From assembly GCA_015039315.1 (NCBI GenBank), contig WIDE01000144.1:1-63130 (forward strand): 63,130 nucleotides of DNA, read 5' to 3'. The stretch comes from Clavulina sp. PMI_390. Lineage: Eukaryota > Basidiomycota > Agaricomycetes > Cantharellales > Hydnaceae. Shown here in pieces: positions 46,601-58,794 of this stretch. Both the position numbers and the translations under genes were made by a program. Under the pieces are notes generated by a model that was not told where the DNA came from, ran no database searches, and was given only the letters and a program-made list of their open reading frames with translations. Position 1 is the first letter of the stretch. Each line of letters opens with the position of its first letter.

Positions 46601-49600
46601 ATGTCGAGCTTGTCAAGCCAGCAAAAATACCACGCGTATGTTCTCCAAGCTCTGATTCTACTTCAGCCCCCCCGATTCAACCGTGTCCTCCTCGACAGCA
46701 TCGGTATCGCACTCGCAATCAGCAGTGGGTTCCTCATTGGCTCTAGCTTTATATTCAAGAAAAAAGGCTTGTTGGCATCTCAAGGCGATCACCTCGGCGA
46801 AGGCGTGGCATACCTGAAAAATGTAACTTGTTCCCTTTAGCCCCTGATGCGCTAGCTTGCTGGCTGGTTGGCAGTCCCGATGACCTTCACCTCCATTACA
46901 TCTCACTTTAACCTTAACTCCATAGAAAATATGGTGGACCGGGATGATCATGATGATTCTTGGCGAACTATGTAACTTCTGTGCATACGCATTTGTCGCG
47001 ACCCTCGTCGTCGTACGTTTCCGCTACGACTTGACCCAGCTGCCTTCGACTCCTCATACGGTTTTCTCTCCTTGCAGACGCCCATGGGAGCACTGTCCGT
47101 TGTTATATGTGCAATATTGTCGTCGATATTCCTCAAGGAGAGGTTGACGCTGATTGGCTGGATAGGATGCGCTCAATGCGTCTTCGGCAGTGTAGTGATT
47201 GCGGTACGTCTTTTTTTGCAACTTCTTTATCGGAAACTAGGTCATCTGTTTATAATGGCCCCTATATAGCTGAACGCTCCCACTGAACAAAGTGTCAATA
47301 CAGCAGAAGAATTCAAACACCTCTTCCTAGCACCGGCGTTCTTGGTCTACGCTGGGGTGGTGGTCACCATCGCTTCCGCCATCATCTTTTATTTCGCGCC
47401 GCTTTATGGTAAGAAGAGCATGCTCTGGTGCGTTCTTTGAGGTGTGAAGGCGTATATGTGGACTTACCAAATTCGGACTTCAAGGTACATCTGCGTCTGT
47501 TCGCTGAGTGAGTAGAATCCACGATAATACTTCCGCCTTCTTATCTACCGTCATCTCGTGGATGATTCTTTCTGTGTTGAAATGCCCACTTCTTTTGAAC
47601 ATTGCTCTTGGCTTCCTGATGAACCAACGCTCTCTGCATTTGCACGTTTTTATCCGCTTAGTCGGCGGTCTAAGCGTTTCTTGTACTCAAGGACTAGGCG
47701 CATGTATCCTGACATCGGTCACTGGGGTCAATCAGGTGTGTGCATCCCCTTAATAATCACTGCGTACAAATTTTATCTAATCCCATTATCATTTTGACAG
47801 TTCAACAATTGGTTCATTTATATTCTTGCGGTCGGATATCTACCATTTTATCTTCCTTACCATACCAAGGCTCAATTCTGACTTACGTCCTGCCAGGCTT
47901 TGGTTATCAGCACTATCATCACAGAGCTTTACTTTCTGAACATCGCATTGGCTCTTTTCAACACTGCAATGGGTGAGTCTACTCGGATAACACTTGGCTC
48001 TTCCTAACCCTTCCACCGCACTCCAGTGACTCCAGTATACTTTACGATCTTCGTACGTCCCACACGCACAGGTTCTCCACTTGCTTCTCGGTAGTCACGA
48101 TTTCTCCCTGGTATTCGACTCATTATAGACTACATGCACTTTGGTGAGCGCCAAGAAATCGTTGCCATGCACTCTGAAATTCTCAATGTGTGGTACAACA
48201 TCCCAGGTCACCTCAATAATCCTGTATAAAGGAGTGCAGGCGACACCCAAAGAGATGGTATCTGTTGTTTTTGGGTTTCTTGTCGTCTGTTTGTATCAAT
48301 TGCTCTGCCTTTTTTACTTCTTCTGCATTTTGATCTGCTACCAACAGGCAGCGGGGTCGTTCTCCTACAGCTATCCAAGGTTGATCCGACACATCTCCAA
48401 AACCTCGACAATCGCACATCAATTCTTCTCCAGGCTGCGCGCGAATCAGTCAAGGTGGACGACATAACTGGCGATCCAGAGAAAGGCGTTATTGCTGAAA
48501 TCGTTCGTATTGCTTGCTATTATACGCTGGTGTTCAATGTATTGACCTGAAACCTGTCCTCGCATCCCACGATATTAGGAACAGCCGGGCATTGACGCCT
48601 TACGGGGTATGTCTGGCGGCCTAGGGACGATTGCACGTAGCCGTCGACGACACAGTATCATCAGTCAAATGAGCAATGGCAGAGGTAGTGGCGGAAGTCT
48701 TACAGCCAATACGGCAAGCCCTTCTGCGAACGATGGTGGCGGTTCCAGCAAATCCCGTCTGAGAATGCCAAGGCCCCGGCCAGATCAAAATGCGGGGAAA
48801 CGAAGGAGAAGCTCTGTCGCATCAATGGACGCACACGAGCGCCCCACAGACACGGGTGCAGGCGCCTCATGGGGGATACACCGCAATTTCAACGCTCACC
48901 ACGGCTCTTTGAGACGTGAAAGCGGTGCGTGACTTCAATCCCCAGCCAAAATTTCTGGACATTATGTACATCGCCCATAGTCCTCACTGCTGCTTTCTCC
49001 AGGTACGTTCCTCTCTACTAGCTTCAAGGGGCGCAAGGACTCGCACACATCCTCCGCTTCCGAACAAGGAAGCATCGACAACTATGAATTTACACGAATG
49101 CCGACAGCCTCGACTTCATCTGCCGCAATTTCCCATAATTCTCCGGTTGCGGCGTCTTTTCCTCCCCCGCAGACCGCACCGAATAATTCAAACCCTTCAG
49201 GATCAGGCCCTATCGATCATCAGACACTTCCAGTCGACCTCAGCGTCCCATCGAAGCGTTCAGGGCATCGTCTGTTGAGATCCAGTCCAGGAGAGCGATT
49301 ACCAGACGAGGGAGGCAGCGAGCTTTCGATGCGGGATCTTCTAGCTCAGCAAGACCAGGAGCTAGCTCGCCTTGGACCGAATGCTGACGAGCACGGAGCT
49401 GGGCCCAATCATAAACGCAGCTGGCTAGACGCTCTGCCTCGCCGTCGACTGATTCGCCCAGCAGAGGTGGATGGCATGGAGCCGCCTGGCGCGAAACACG
49501 GCGTCCCCCACGAGAGTAATACCTCTCCTTTGCAGAACCAGAGCAAGTTATTTGAGAAGCACCTCAATAATTCCGCGCATCAGGTGTCCCCATCTTCCCC

Positions 49601-49919
49601 CACCCACTATACCCAGGAGCAAGGTCAATCGGAACTTCCTTCTGGCGAACAACCTCAGGCCCACTGGCTGACTCCGCCATTCCTCTCCACGAACTTTAAC
49701 AACCCTTTCGCTTCCGAACCCGGAAGAGAATTAGAAATAGACACGGGCGGCCCGTACAATACGGATACGATCCCTTTGTCTCCCATTCTATCAGTTCTCG
49801 AGTCGCCCACATCTACAAGGAGTTCAAGTTCAGCGCGGTCAACCACATCGTCTCGAAGACCTTTCGCGGGAGAGATTGAAGAGCACAAGCCCTCCAGTAG
49901 AAACCATGTACAAGACTAG
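46601..49919 (+). CDS. NIPA-type magnesium transporter (DUF803)
   Basis: A multi-span membrane carrier of the NIPA family, whose animal members move Mg2+. The first exons are 46601-46635, 46699-46822, 46926-47012 and 47078-47201; later exons run to 49919. The transmembrane core reads [130 protein letters not shown] and ALVISTIITELYFLNIALAL. A long Ser/Pro/Arg-rich cytosolic tail follows (RSRRRHSIISQMSNGRGSGG to SSRNHVQD), which is unusual compared with the short animal proteins. Only the first spans can be compared with the paralogue at 62492. Introns are short and GT-AG. The tail may be a phosphorylation platform (inference). Confidence 0.85.
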
Positions 49920-50830
49920 CTCTCAGCTTTGGTTTTCTCGTTCCACAACCTCCTTCAACCTGGATCCGGGTCATCTTCCGGTTAGGAACCCGATTTCCAT
50001 TTGACGCCCTCCCTTTTCTTGTCCCATTTCTGCTGTAACGAAACCAGTGATGACAGATACCCTTGACGCCCTTTGCAATTGAATCAGCCTCCAGCTATGG
50101 CTAGTTTATTACCGGCTGTTGTTGGTCTTACGATCCCGCTAGAGATCTATATGCCCTCCATGTTTCGTGATCTATTCTCGTATCTGGAACGTCGACGTCC
50201 TACCCCAAGTTTTGTTTGCGCCGATTGTTTCCCTGGCTAGGCACCTCCTCTACCAGAGAAAGATGCTGCCTTATGACGCCACCAGGCATGGCCCGTTCCA
50301 ATAGTCACCGTATAGACCCTGCTTTACCCCACCAACTTGAAAAAGAGAACCCATTTTTCTCAACTACAGGATAGTTAACGCGGACCATGATCAGTGTGAG
50401 TAAAAAGAACCAAGATTCATTTCATCATTTCTCAATCGATCGATTGAGGCGATTCGCGTCAATTCAACCAATCATTACACATATTGGCGCGTACAGCGAG
50501 CAGGACCAAGCGAAAAAGAAGGGGAGACAGAAATTAGGAGGCAACCAATGATGAGGAAAGACAGAAGCATTTGTGAGACAAGTCAGGGGGATTGATTAGA
50601 TTGGCGGAAACAGGGCCTGATCACAACTTCGGGGTACGAGTGTTGAGAGGAGAGGATGGACGCGGAGCGGTGGGTATGGGGGGTATGACGAGGGCGAGAT
50701 GAGAGAGGATGTAATTGGGCGCGAACAGGTGAGGGTATCGTCTGAGAAGCGTTCGAGAAACCGGACACGAACTCTACCAAGCACCGAGCAACCAAGGAGG
50801 AAAAGGGCAGGGGAGCAAAGAGTCGTGCGC
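49920..50830. other. convergent 3' intergenic region
   Basis: Lies between the stop codons of the NIPA gene (plus) and NAP1 (minus). I see no coding signal; transcription terminators of both genes should be here. Confidence 0.5.
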
Positions 50831-52412
50831 TCATTGCTGCTTGCACTCCTGTGGGTCAACGTCCCCACTCTTGCCGCCCTTGCCTGCGGGCCTACGCCTT
50901 GCTGCAGGTACATCATCTTCATCATCGTCATCCTCGTCTTCTTCATCCTCGTCATCATCAAAGTCTGCGTAGTCATCCTCTTCATCTTCTTCCTCCCATT
51001 GAAGGGCTTTACCAGTGAAGTAGTCGACGGCGCGGGGAATTACCTGGGGTAGAAGATTCTCATTAGTACCAAGGATCGGTAAGAGTGGGTGGCCAGGGAC
51101 GAGGGAACATACCCGATCCTTGAGATCTTGGCCAAGCTGGTAGTCCATCTCCAGGCTCTCCTCAAGATCCTCCAGAGCATCATCGTCGATGTCCTCTGCC
51201 TCGTCTTCAGACGGGGGCATGGGTGGGTCGAAGAAGTTGAAGAACGACTCGGTGGGCCGAGATCTACGGACAACGCGGGTCTTGTTGGTAGCTATCCATA
51301 GAATATAGCTTAATAAGTTGACTATATCGTGGAACGTAAAAAGGGGGACACATACCCTTGTTGCGCTGCCTCTTGACCTCGATCTCTTGGGTCAGATTTT
51401 GGTCCTCCTTCCACTTGATCTCACACCCGACGGCCTTCTCATACAAGTAATCCCCTTCCACGTCCAGCTCATCCTTGTAGATGTACTGCTTTGTGAGGAT
51501 GGTGTTCTCAAAGAATGCATTTTCTGTGAAGTGGAAGGAGATCGTGAAGCCTGCGCCAGACCCAGGGGCAGTGCTCTCGACAAGATCCAGAGTGATGTCG
51601 ACGAGATGTTTGAGTGCGCCCTCATCGCGATCGGTGATGAGCTCGCTGAATGCGATGTGATTCTTGAGTGCAGTGAGCCAGAATTCAGGGATGCCAGCCT
51701 CAGCCTTTTCGGCGTTGGGATCGGCAGTGGGAGGAAGAGGAACGTAGTCTTCATCGTCCTCTTTAGAGACAGCTTCACCAGCATCGACTTCCTCCTTGGT
51801 GGGTTCGACCTTGCCTACGATGACGTCGGCACGGCGTTGACGGAGTGGAACAGCTTCGGCGAGGTGCTAAGCAGCACAAAGAAAAGGGAGAATGTCAGAC
51901 GGAATGCAACGATAAGGGAATGAATATGTGGCGGGATGAGGGGATGTGGGCAAGGGTTAAGAGTCGAGGCCGATCCGCCTCGATGTGAAGCCATACGCGT
52001 GCCGCAACAACGGAAAAAGGACGCTACATACCTTCTTCTGGAGGGCAAACATCTCGGCCTTTTGCTTCTTCAGCAGCTTGTCGTACTCGGCGCCGAGGCC
52101 CTTGAGGCCCTCGACGCGGCGCTTGATGGGTACGGGGAGGTTCTCGATGTACCCACTCGACTTGCCGATCAGGCTAGCGAGCTTGTGTTGCATGATCGCG
52201 TTGATCGCGTCTTTCGATGGCTCGTCGAGACCAGCGAGGGCATCGGCAGGGCCGTCTGCATCGTCATCGTCGTCGTCGTTTTCGGGGATGTCCGCGACGG
52301 TTGGCCGCGAGAGGCCTTGGGCGATCGGGGCGGGGTTGAGGGGGGTATTGACAGGGGTGGGAGCAGTGAGCGAGTGCCCCGAGAACGGCACTGACTGAGA
52401 AGAGTCGGACAT
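50831..52412 (-). CDS. NAP1: nucleosome assembly protein NAP1, 427 aa
   Basis: A histone H2A-H2B chaperone that shuttles between cytoplasm and nucleus. Four exons (52032-52412, 51356-51866, 51113-51291, 50831-51043) join into 1284 nt. An acidic N-terminus (IPENDDDDDDADG) is followed by the long dimerisation helix (KRRVEGLKGLGAEYDKLLKK). The earmuff and core have IPEFWLTALKNHIAFSELIT, FTISFHFTENAFFEN, YEKAVGCEIKWKED and TESFFNFFDPP. The end has the nuclear export-like LEMDYQLGQDLKDRVIPRAV, the conserved DYFTGKALQWEEE and a long acidic tail before a basic C-terminus. Length and motif order match fungal NAP1. Confident. Confidence 0.95.
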
Positions 52413-52933
52413 GATTTTTTTTTTTCAAAGACGAGGGTGGCGGGCAAGACGTTAAGTTTTGTTCTTTACGCGAAAAAAGCCAAAACAACAAAGCACGCCT
52501 CCTTTGCCGCAGATCGGAGAACCGAAAAATACCTGCAAATAACAGGAAAAATAGGCGTGGGAGTATAATAGGCTCGCGTTACATTGGGTAACGCTGTGAC
52601 GATATGCTGCTGCTGTGATGAATTGATGGCCACTGAAACGTTGTCACACCGACCGTCCGGACTGAACGGCCACGACCATCAAATTCAGATTGGGAGGGAT
52701 GATAGTACTAGTGACCTTCATCATAGCCGTTTATTATCGCTGATTGATTGTCACACCCGCCAAGGAAAGAAAAAAGCTGTCCCTCACCCTCAATATCGTT
52801 TGCGAGGACACGGGAAATCAATCTGATATGACTCTCCGTAATTCCTATATAACCTCCCGCTCCCCACTCCATCAACACTCAGTCCTGGTTACTCTGTTCT
52901 GCTCCTTTTCTTCCTTTTCTCTTCTCTCCCAAT
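52413..52933. promoter_or_regulatory. divergent promoter region NAP1 / PLC-like A
   Basis: 521 bp between two divergent ATGs. On the plus side a TATA box (CCTATATAA, 52844-52852) lies 90 bp before the PLC-like start, preceded by CTCTCCGTAATT, a word shared with the other PLC-like promoters. Confidence 0.6.
52844..52852 (+). promoter_or_regulatory. TATA box of PLC-like A
   Basis: CCTATATAA, 90 bp upstream of the ATG, in the shared context ATTCCTATATAAC. Confidence 0.65.
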
Positions 52934-54709
52934 ATGCTTTTCGGCGCCGGCGCCTCTCTTCTTGCTCTCTCTGCTCTCAGCCCCCTGGTGGGCCTCGTAA
53001 ATGCACTGGTCATCAGCAAACCTCGGGCGACTGTCTGCAATGGCAATGCTGCGGTACTAACTGATCTCCCCCTTGTTTCGCTGTCGCTCCGTCACTCATC
53101 CTTGCAACGCCCTAAACCTAGCTCTGCTCTCGCAACTATGCCAATGTTACTTACATCGGAGCCCACGACTCTTATTCGATCGACACCAACCCGCTTGACT
53201 GTTAGTTCAATACTCCTGAGTCACTACCTCGCTTCTGATCCTGACCTCCTCCCCTTGTCTTCCCAACCTCAGTGGCCTCGAACCAGGAGATAGATATCAC
53301 AGGTAAGTACTGCACTCTCAGTATTTATTAGCACTTTTATGCATATTTACCCATTCTATTTCCTTCAGCCCAGCTGGACATGGGCGTTCGCATGCTGCAG
53401 TCCCAGGCCCATTTGTGCGTGCCTCTCCGACGCGTCACACTGATTTTCGACCATTCATCGTCTCTCTACTTCACTCCGTCACCGAAATAGGTCCGGCTCC
53501 ACACTAGAGCTTTGCCATACCAGTGAGTATCTTTCCTCAGTCGCGTAAGAGAGAGACGGCTTCAACGACTCTCACTCTCCGAAGAAAGAAGTAGCATAAT
53601 CGCTGACCAATATACATTTCCCATTTCCTTATCCATTAATAGGCTGCGTAAGTTTTCCTCGGTGTCTCCTACCATCAAACGAAAGCCAAGCGAATTGAGA
53701 AAACTTACCATTGCCATCTTCCACTATGGAATAACCAGTTGCTCTATGATGGTGCGCCAACGATGATATGCGACTGCAAATCTTCCCTCACTGACCTGGC
53801 TCTTCTTTCGTCGTTACATCATATCCAGGCGGCTCCCTTGAAAGCTACCTTTCCACTGTTAAGAGCTGGCTCGACACCAATCCCAACGAAGGTTCGCCCA
53901 TCTAATCACACTCCTACACTATCGTATCTATTTCCCCTGACCCGCCTTGCCTTTCATCCGTCCACAGTCGTTACTCTACTCATCACCAATGGAGACGCTA
54001 TCTCGATCCCCGATTTCTGGGTGCCTGCCTTCACAAATGCTGATATCATCAAGTATACATTTGTGCCCCCCGCAAGCGCATCTGGCAAGACGGGCTGGCC
54101 GACACTTGGAGATATGATTGATGCCGGCACTCGGCTCGTGGTGTTCATGGACGCTAACAGCAACACGACCGCGGCGCCATACATCCTTCCCGAGTTCAAC
54201 TTTGTGTGAGTGGGGGTCTTTTGCGCATCGAGGGTCAAGGTTTTGATGTTTGGGTTGACTCTGTTTCGTTTCGGGGTTTTCGTGTACAGCTGGGAGACGC
54301 CTTTCGATGTCACAGATAACACCTTCCCGTGCAAGGTCGACCGTGGAACGAGCTCTAGCATGCGTACGTGCTCCCCGTTCTAGATGATCTCTAATGTATT
54401 GAAATGTCGACTAATGGACTGAATATAGTGTTGATTAACCACTTCCTCGACACCGATGTCCTTGGAACTGGGATCGACATCCCTGCTCGCTCCCAGGCAG
54501 GCACGACCAACAGCCAAACGTCGTGCGTATATATCCATATCCTTCGTCTTAGCCGTGTTTATCTCATGTTGAATCTCGATAGGATCCTCGCTGATGCAAA
54601 TGGCTGCACGAGCCTCAATGGTGGCCTTGCGCCGACATTCGTGCTCCTTGACTTTGTTGACCAAGGGCAGGCGATCGCAACTGGGAACTTCCTTAACGGT
54701 CTTTCATGA
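52934..54709 (+). CDS. secreted PLC-like phosphodiesterase A, ~304 aa
   Basis: A PI-PLC-X-like TIM-barrel protein, probably secreted. The N-terminus (FGAGASLLALSALSPLVGLV) is a signal peptide. The first catalytic-type His is in YIGAHDSYSID; the second region is MGVRMLQSQAH and LELCHTSCLLYDGGSL. KSWLDTNPNEVVTLLITN, FVPPASASGKTGWPTLGDMI, RLVVFMDAN and FVLLDFVDQG follow. The first exons are 52934-53053, 53122-53200, 53273-53302, 53369-53414, 53491-53522, 53643-53647 (5 nt), 53739-53751, 53829-53891 and 53968-54205, then three more to TGA. The phosphodiester substrate is unknown; related fungal proteins are annotated only as PLC-like. It is the first of three tandem copies with the same exon pattern. 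Confidence 0.85.
53643..53647 (+). other. 5-nt micro-exon (PLC-like A)
   Basis: GCTGC flanked by AG and GTAAG. It completes the Ser codon and encodes Cys of the CHTSC motif. Skipping it breaks the frame. Confidence 0.75.
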
Positions 54710-55392
54710 TTGTATCGTGTAGCCCCGGAAGATATCTAGAGGCCGCTGAGTAGAGAGAGCATGGTTGAATTATCATTTATTTTTTTCGATTATGGTACAC
54801 GGGACTGCAGGCCTGCAACGGATGTCTAGCAATGGTCTGCCAGTCACCCACATTATCAATTCTTTTATTCGAGATCACGATTCTTTGTTGTGAAACGCGA
54901 TTGGTAGGGCGGTTCGAAAGATACCCGACTCTCGCTCCATTCGCTAACTGTGGCTCAACCAGAGCCAGTCAACAACCGCAGGAAAGCAACTCCGGAAGGG
55001 ATACCAGGAGGATTGAGCTAGGCGGGGCAAAGTCACAAGATTCCGCCTGAATTGTCAATGAAAAGTCATAAAGACAGTATGTGCATCGCGGCTTGTGTTG
55101 TGATGAACTGTTGTGACATGCTCACCTCTGCGGGGACAGCAAGGGCGCGCCGTGCGATTCTCGTTGAGCATTGCCGATCCAACAAATACCCGCTTTTCGC
55201 AATATAACACCACTCCTAGCCTAGTAACCATGCCGAAGTCTCGATTGATCGTCGAAAGCTTATTGCTTCTCCTATTCCAAAATCCATATGTCCACCCACC
55301 GCATATTGATCCCATGTGGTCCTCTCGAACTCCTATATAACCCTGCTGAGCCAAGCTCCAAGTCTTTAGCTACTTTCTGCTCCCTCATTGAC
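54710..55392. other. intergenic between PLC-like A and B
   Basis: No gene. The promoter of copy B lies at the right end with a TATA box at 55331-55340. Confidence 0.5.
55331..55340 (+). promoter_or_regulatory. TATA box of PLC-like B
   Basis: TCCTATATAA, 62 bp before the ATG, preceded by ATATTGATCCCATGTGG and CTCTCGAAC, both echoed upstream of copy C. Confidence 0.7.
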
Positions 55393-57248
55393 ATGATTTT
55401 TGGAGCTTCTCTCCTCGGTCTCGCTGCTCTCAGCCCCCTGGCTAGTGCGCTAGCCACGCCCCGAGCCACTTTGTGCAATGGAAATTCTGCAGTATGAACC
55501 TCTCCATTCGTCTTCACGCTCGTCCTAGCACTAATCCCATCACCCTCTGATCTAGCTGTGCTCTCGTACTTACGACAACGTCACTTACATCGGCGCTCAT
55601 GACTCCTACGCCGTTGATTCCAGCTCGCTCGACCGTCCGTTTCGTTCTCTCAACCCGTCCATTTTCTCGCATCTAGAGCTGATATCCTCTCTTGTCTACG
55701 CCTCGCAGTGTCAGCCAATCAGGGGATCTCCATCACTAGTGAGCTAACCTGCTCAATAGAGATCACCCTCGTTGGCTAAGCATATGGTTCCTCCCTTAGA
55801 CCAATTGAACCTCGGTGTTCGCATCCTGCAGTCTCAGGCCCATATGTGCGTACACGACTCTTCGCAATCACCTCCGATCATAGATGTCCTCGCTTGCTAT
55901 CACTAAATCACGTATATAGGTCAGGCTCCACGCTGGAGCTCTGCCACACTAGTGAGTGAATTCTTCTTTGTCTTGGCGAGATCACGCACGAGACGAAGCC
56001 CCAATCATCTCGCTTCGCCGTCCGAAGCTCGGAATGATCGACAACATGACTCACACACGTTTCTATCCCCGCTCTCTCTCTTATTGAACATGCCACGCAT
56101 TGGCAATAGGCTGCGTAAGCTTGCTTCTTTCCCTACTCCTCCCTCGAGCGGAAGTTCAGCGATTACTGGGTACTAACCAATGATACCGACTGTTATTCAT
56201 TCATCAGCTGTTGTATGATGGTACGGCAAATATTACTTATTCGCAAATCCTAACACTAATCGATATACTCTTGATATCTGAAATACAGGTGGCTCCCTCC
56301 AAAGCTATCTGACAACCGTCAAGAGCTGGTTAGACGCCAATCCCAATGAAGGTCAGCTTCTCATTGCGCTACCTAATGCCGCATCCTTCACTCATCCAAA
56401 TCCCTCCCCCTTGATTCCGCGCAGTCCTCACCCTTCTAATCACCAACGGCGATGCCATCTCTATCTCCCAATACTGGGTTCCCGCTTTTACCAACGCCGG
56501 CGTCATCAAATACACCTATGTACCTCCCTCAAGCACATCTGGAAAGACGGGCTGGCCCACCCTTGGCCAAATGATCGATGCTGGCACGCGACTCGTTGTG
56601 TTCATGGACTATAACACCGATACAAGTGCTGCGCCGTATATTCTCCCTGAATTCAACTATATGTACGTTGATCCGCGACTGGACGACCAAGCGTGCCCCT
56701 GTGTACTAACACTGTGACTGATGACCAACGTTCTTCTCCGATTTCCTCAAAATTGGTATTGTCTCGGTTTCTACAATCACATGGATATTATAGCTGGGAA
56801 ACCCCTTACGATGTGACGGATAGCACTTTCCCTTGCAGCGTCGACCGCGGGACAAGCTCCAGCATGCGTGCGTATTTTGCCATTTTCCACCCCGACATTC
56901 TAACAATCCTCTTAAACTTTGGGAAATAAATAATCAACTGTTTAGTTATGATCAACCACTTCCTTGACAAGTCAGTCCTTGGTGTCGATATTCCGTATCG
57001 TTCCGCAGCAGCTACCACCAATGGTCAGGCATCGTACGTGTCGCTCCCCCTTGAACAAACCCGCTACTTTTCCTCCACTCGGCTGACATATCTTACTCTT
57101 CTTGCAACCATGTTTCAATAGGATCCTTGCTAATGCGTATGGGTGCACGAGTCTCAATGGTGGAAAAGCACCAACATTTGTGCTCCTTGACTTTGTTGAC
57201 AAGGGTGCGGCAATAGCGGCAGGGAACCACCTCAATGGGCTGTCATGA
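55393..57248 (+). CDS. secreted PLC-like phosphodiesterase B, 297 aa
   Basis: Twelve exons sum to 894 nt with all phases intact: 55393-55491, 55556-55634, 55709-55738, 55800-55845, 55920-55951, 56110-56114, 56208-56220, 56289-56351, 56425-56662, 56794-56867, 56946-57033 and 57122-57248. The signal peptide is FGASLLGLAALSPLASAL. The catalytic-type motifs are YIGAHDSYAVD and LELCHTSCLLYDGG. The barrel continues through TVKSWLDANPNEVLTLLITN, TYVPPSSTSGKTGWPTLGQM and RLVVFMDYNTD, and ends FVLLDFVDKGAAIAAGNHL. It is closer to copy C than to A. It has the same 5-nt exon as both siblings. Probably acts on extracellular or membrane phosphodiesters; the substrate is not deducible. Confidence 0.87.
56110..56114 (+). 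other. 5-nt micro-exon (PLC-like B)
   Basis: GCTGC between CAATAG and GTAAGC; required for the 297-aa frame. Confidence 0.75.
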
Positions 57249-58794
57249 TTAGGGCGAGTGGTTTACAAATTTAGGAAGCAGTGGTGAACGGCTTTTTATT
57301 CAATTCTAGTATCCATACCACTTCAGCGTGAGCGTGCTGGTCATAGTATCCGTTCGTCGTCAAATTTTGTCCCACTTTATTCGATCCCACAAAAACAATC
57401 CTACGCCCGCCGCCCGCCAACTTCCTCCTGCCAAACCCACGGCCCAGGCAGTATTATTTCACATGGACATAAGTCACCATCGATGCGTCGCCTTTTCTCG
57501 CTAAATATGGTATTGTTAACTTGGAGCACTGGCATTGAGCTTTGTGGTTACTCTTGGCCCTTCTAGCACGCAACTATCCCTCGAAGAACTATGGTAGAAG
57601 CGTAGTCTTTTGTGTCAGAAGCTGGTTAGATTTCCAGACGCTTCTGCAACCGTTACATGTTGCATTCGTCGCCGAAGAAATATCGCGCGCCCTCCACTTT
57701 ATAGCTGAGCCCGCTCGCGGGTAAACTTCAATGGGAGTGCAGAACAGTGATTTGCCTTTGAGAGCGACCATCAGGCAAACTCTATCACCAGAGAAAGCAT
57801 CTGAATTCGGATTCGGATTCCAAATTGTAATTCTGTGAGGTTCTCGAGAGCGACAGTTCCACCTGCATAAACGGGAGAGAGGGGTATTTGTCGGTAGGTC
57901 CGCCTATTGATATACACAGTGACAGGTGCCTCCTCCGCGGAATTCTATGGCTCGAGGCCAAGAACCCCAGCACTGACGTGATACAACGTCTCATACCCCC
58001 ATGCGCCAGAGCTCACCACAGTCGTACGGGTGAACTAGGCTGACCGAGCATCAATACTCGTCTCTACTAATCGAAATACCAGGATGACATAGGCGTAAAG
58101 GCAAGGGATTTCTCGAACCATGTGATCCCCGCTTGAATATCACACCGCAGCAGAAAGGCACCAATGCAAGATTGGTGCTTCCTTGTCAAATAGAATCCAA
58201 CCAGCAGCCGCTGACGGATAATATGATATTTCTCTTTTTTTTCGAACCTAGCTAAACCCAACGGGGCCCTCCCCTTGAGCAGTGAGACGATGCCATATTC
58301 ATTATAGGACTTATTTTTGGCTCAGGCTGAGCAAGAACTGGCGAAGAACATGTTCATGCCCAAGCCCGCCAAAACACTCAACGTTCCCTTGCCACATTGT
58401 GGTGAACTATATGTATCCCGATAATCGAGCTAGCATTCCTCTGCACGCTCCTCCCTGGCTCCTCGACTACATGCTGATATGCGGTTCTTCAGCCGTCACA
58501 CACTAATAGATCGTCCGCCGGGTTAGGACAATTCTGATGGACTTGCCATGCATTAGAGTACCCTCGAATTACTAAACTGGCCTACGGTTACTTGAAAATG
58601 CTATACTATGGCTAATATCTTAGCCGTACTAAAGCGTCCGCAAAGCAAGCCAGTTCCTCTGCTACCCTGCTCTCCTGTCGAAGAATCGATGTATCCGCCA
58701 GCTCGATATTAATCCCACATGGCTCTCATGAATTCCTTATAAACCTTTAAAATCCACCTTGAGCCTTAGTTGCTCACTTTCCCCCTTCTCGACA
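57249..58794. other. 1.5-kb intergenic between PLC-like B and C
   Basis: No coding frame I can support. The last ~120 bp are the promoter of copy C, with shared words ATATTAATCCCACATGG and CTCTCATGAATTCC. Confidence 0.5.
58734..58743 (+). promoter_or_regulatory. TATA box of PLC-like C
   Basis: TCCTTATAAA, 61 bp before the ATG, in the same position and context as in copy B. Confidence 0.65.

Noticed and set aside
50699..51923. Plus-strand hydrophobic frames (IIFIIVILVFFILVII type)
   Set aside because: Antisense of the NAP1 acidic tail and core.
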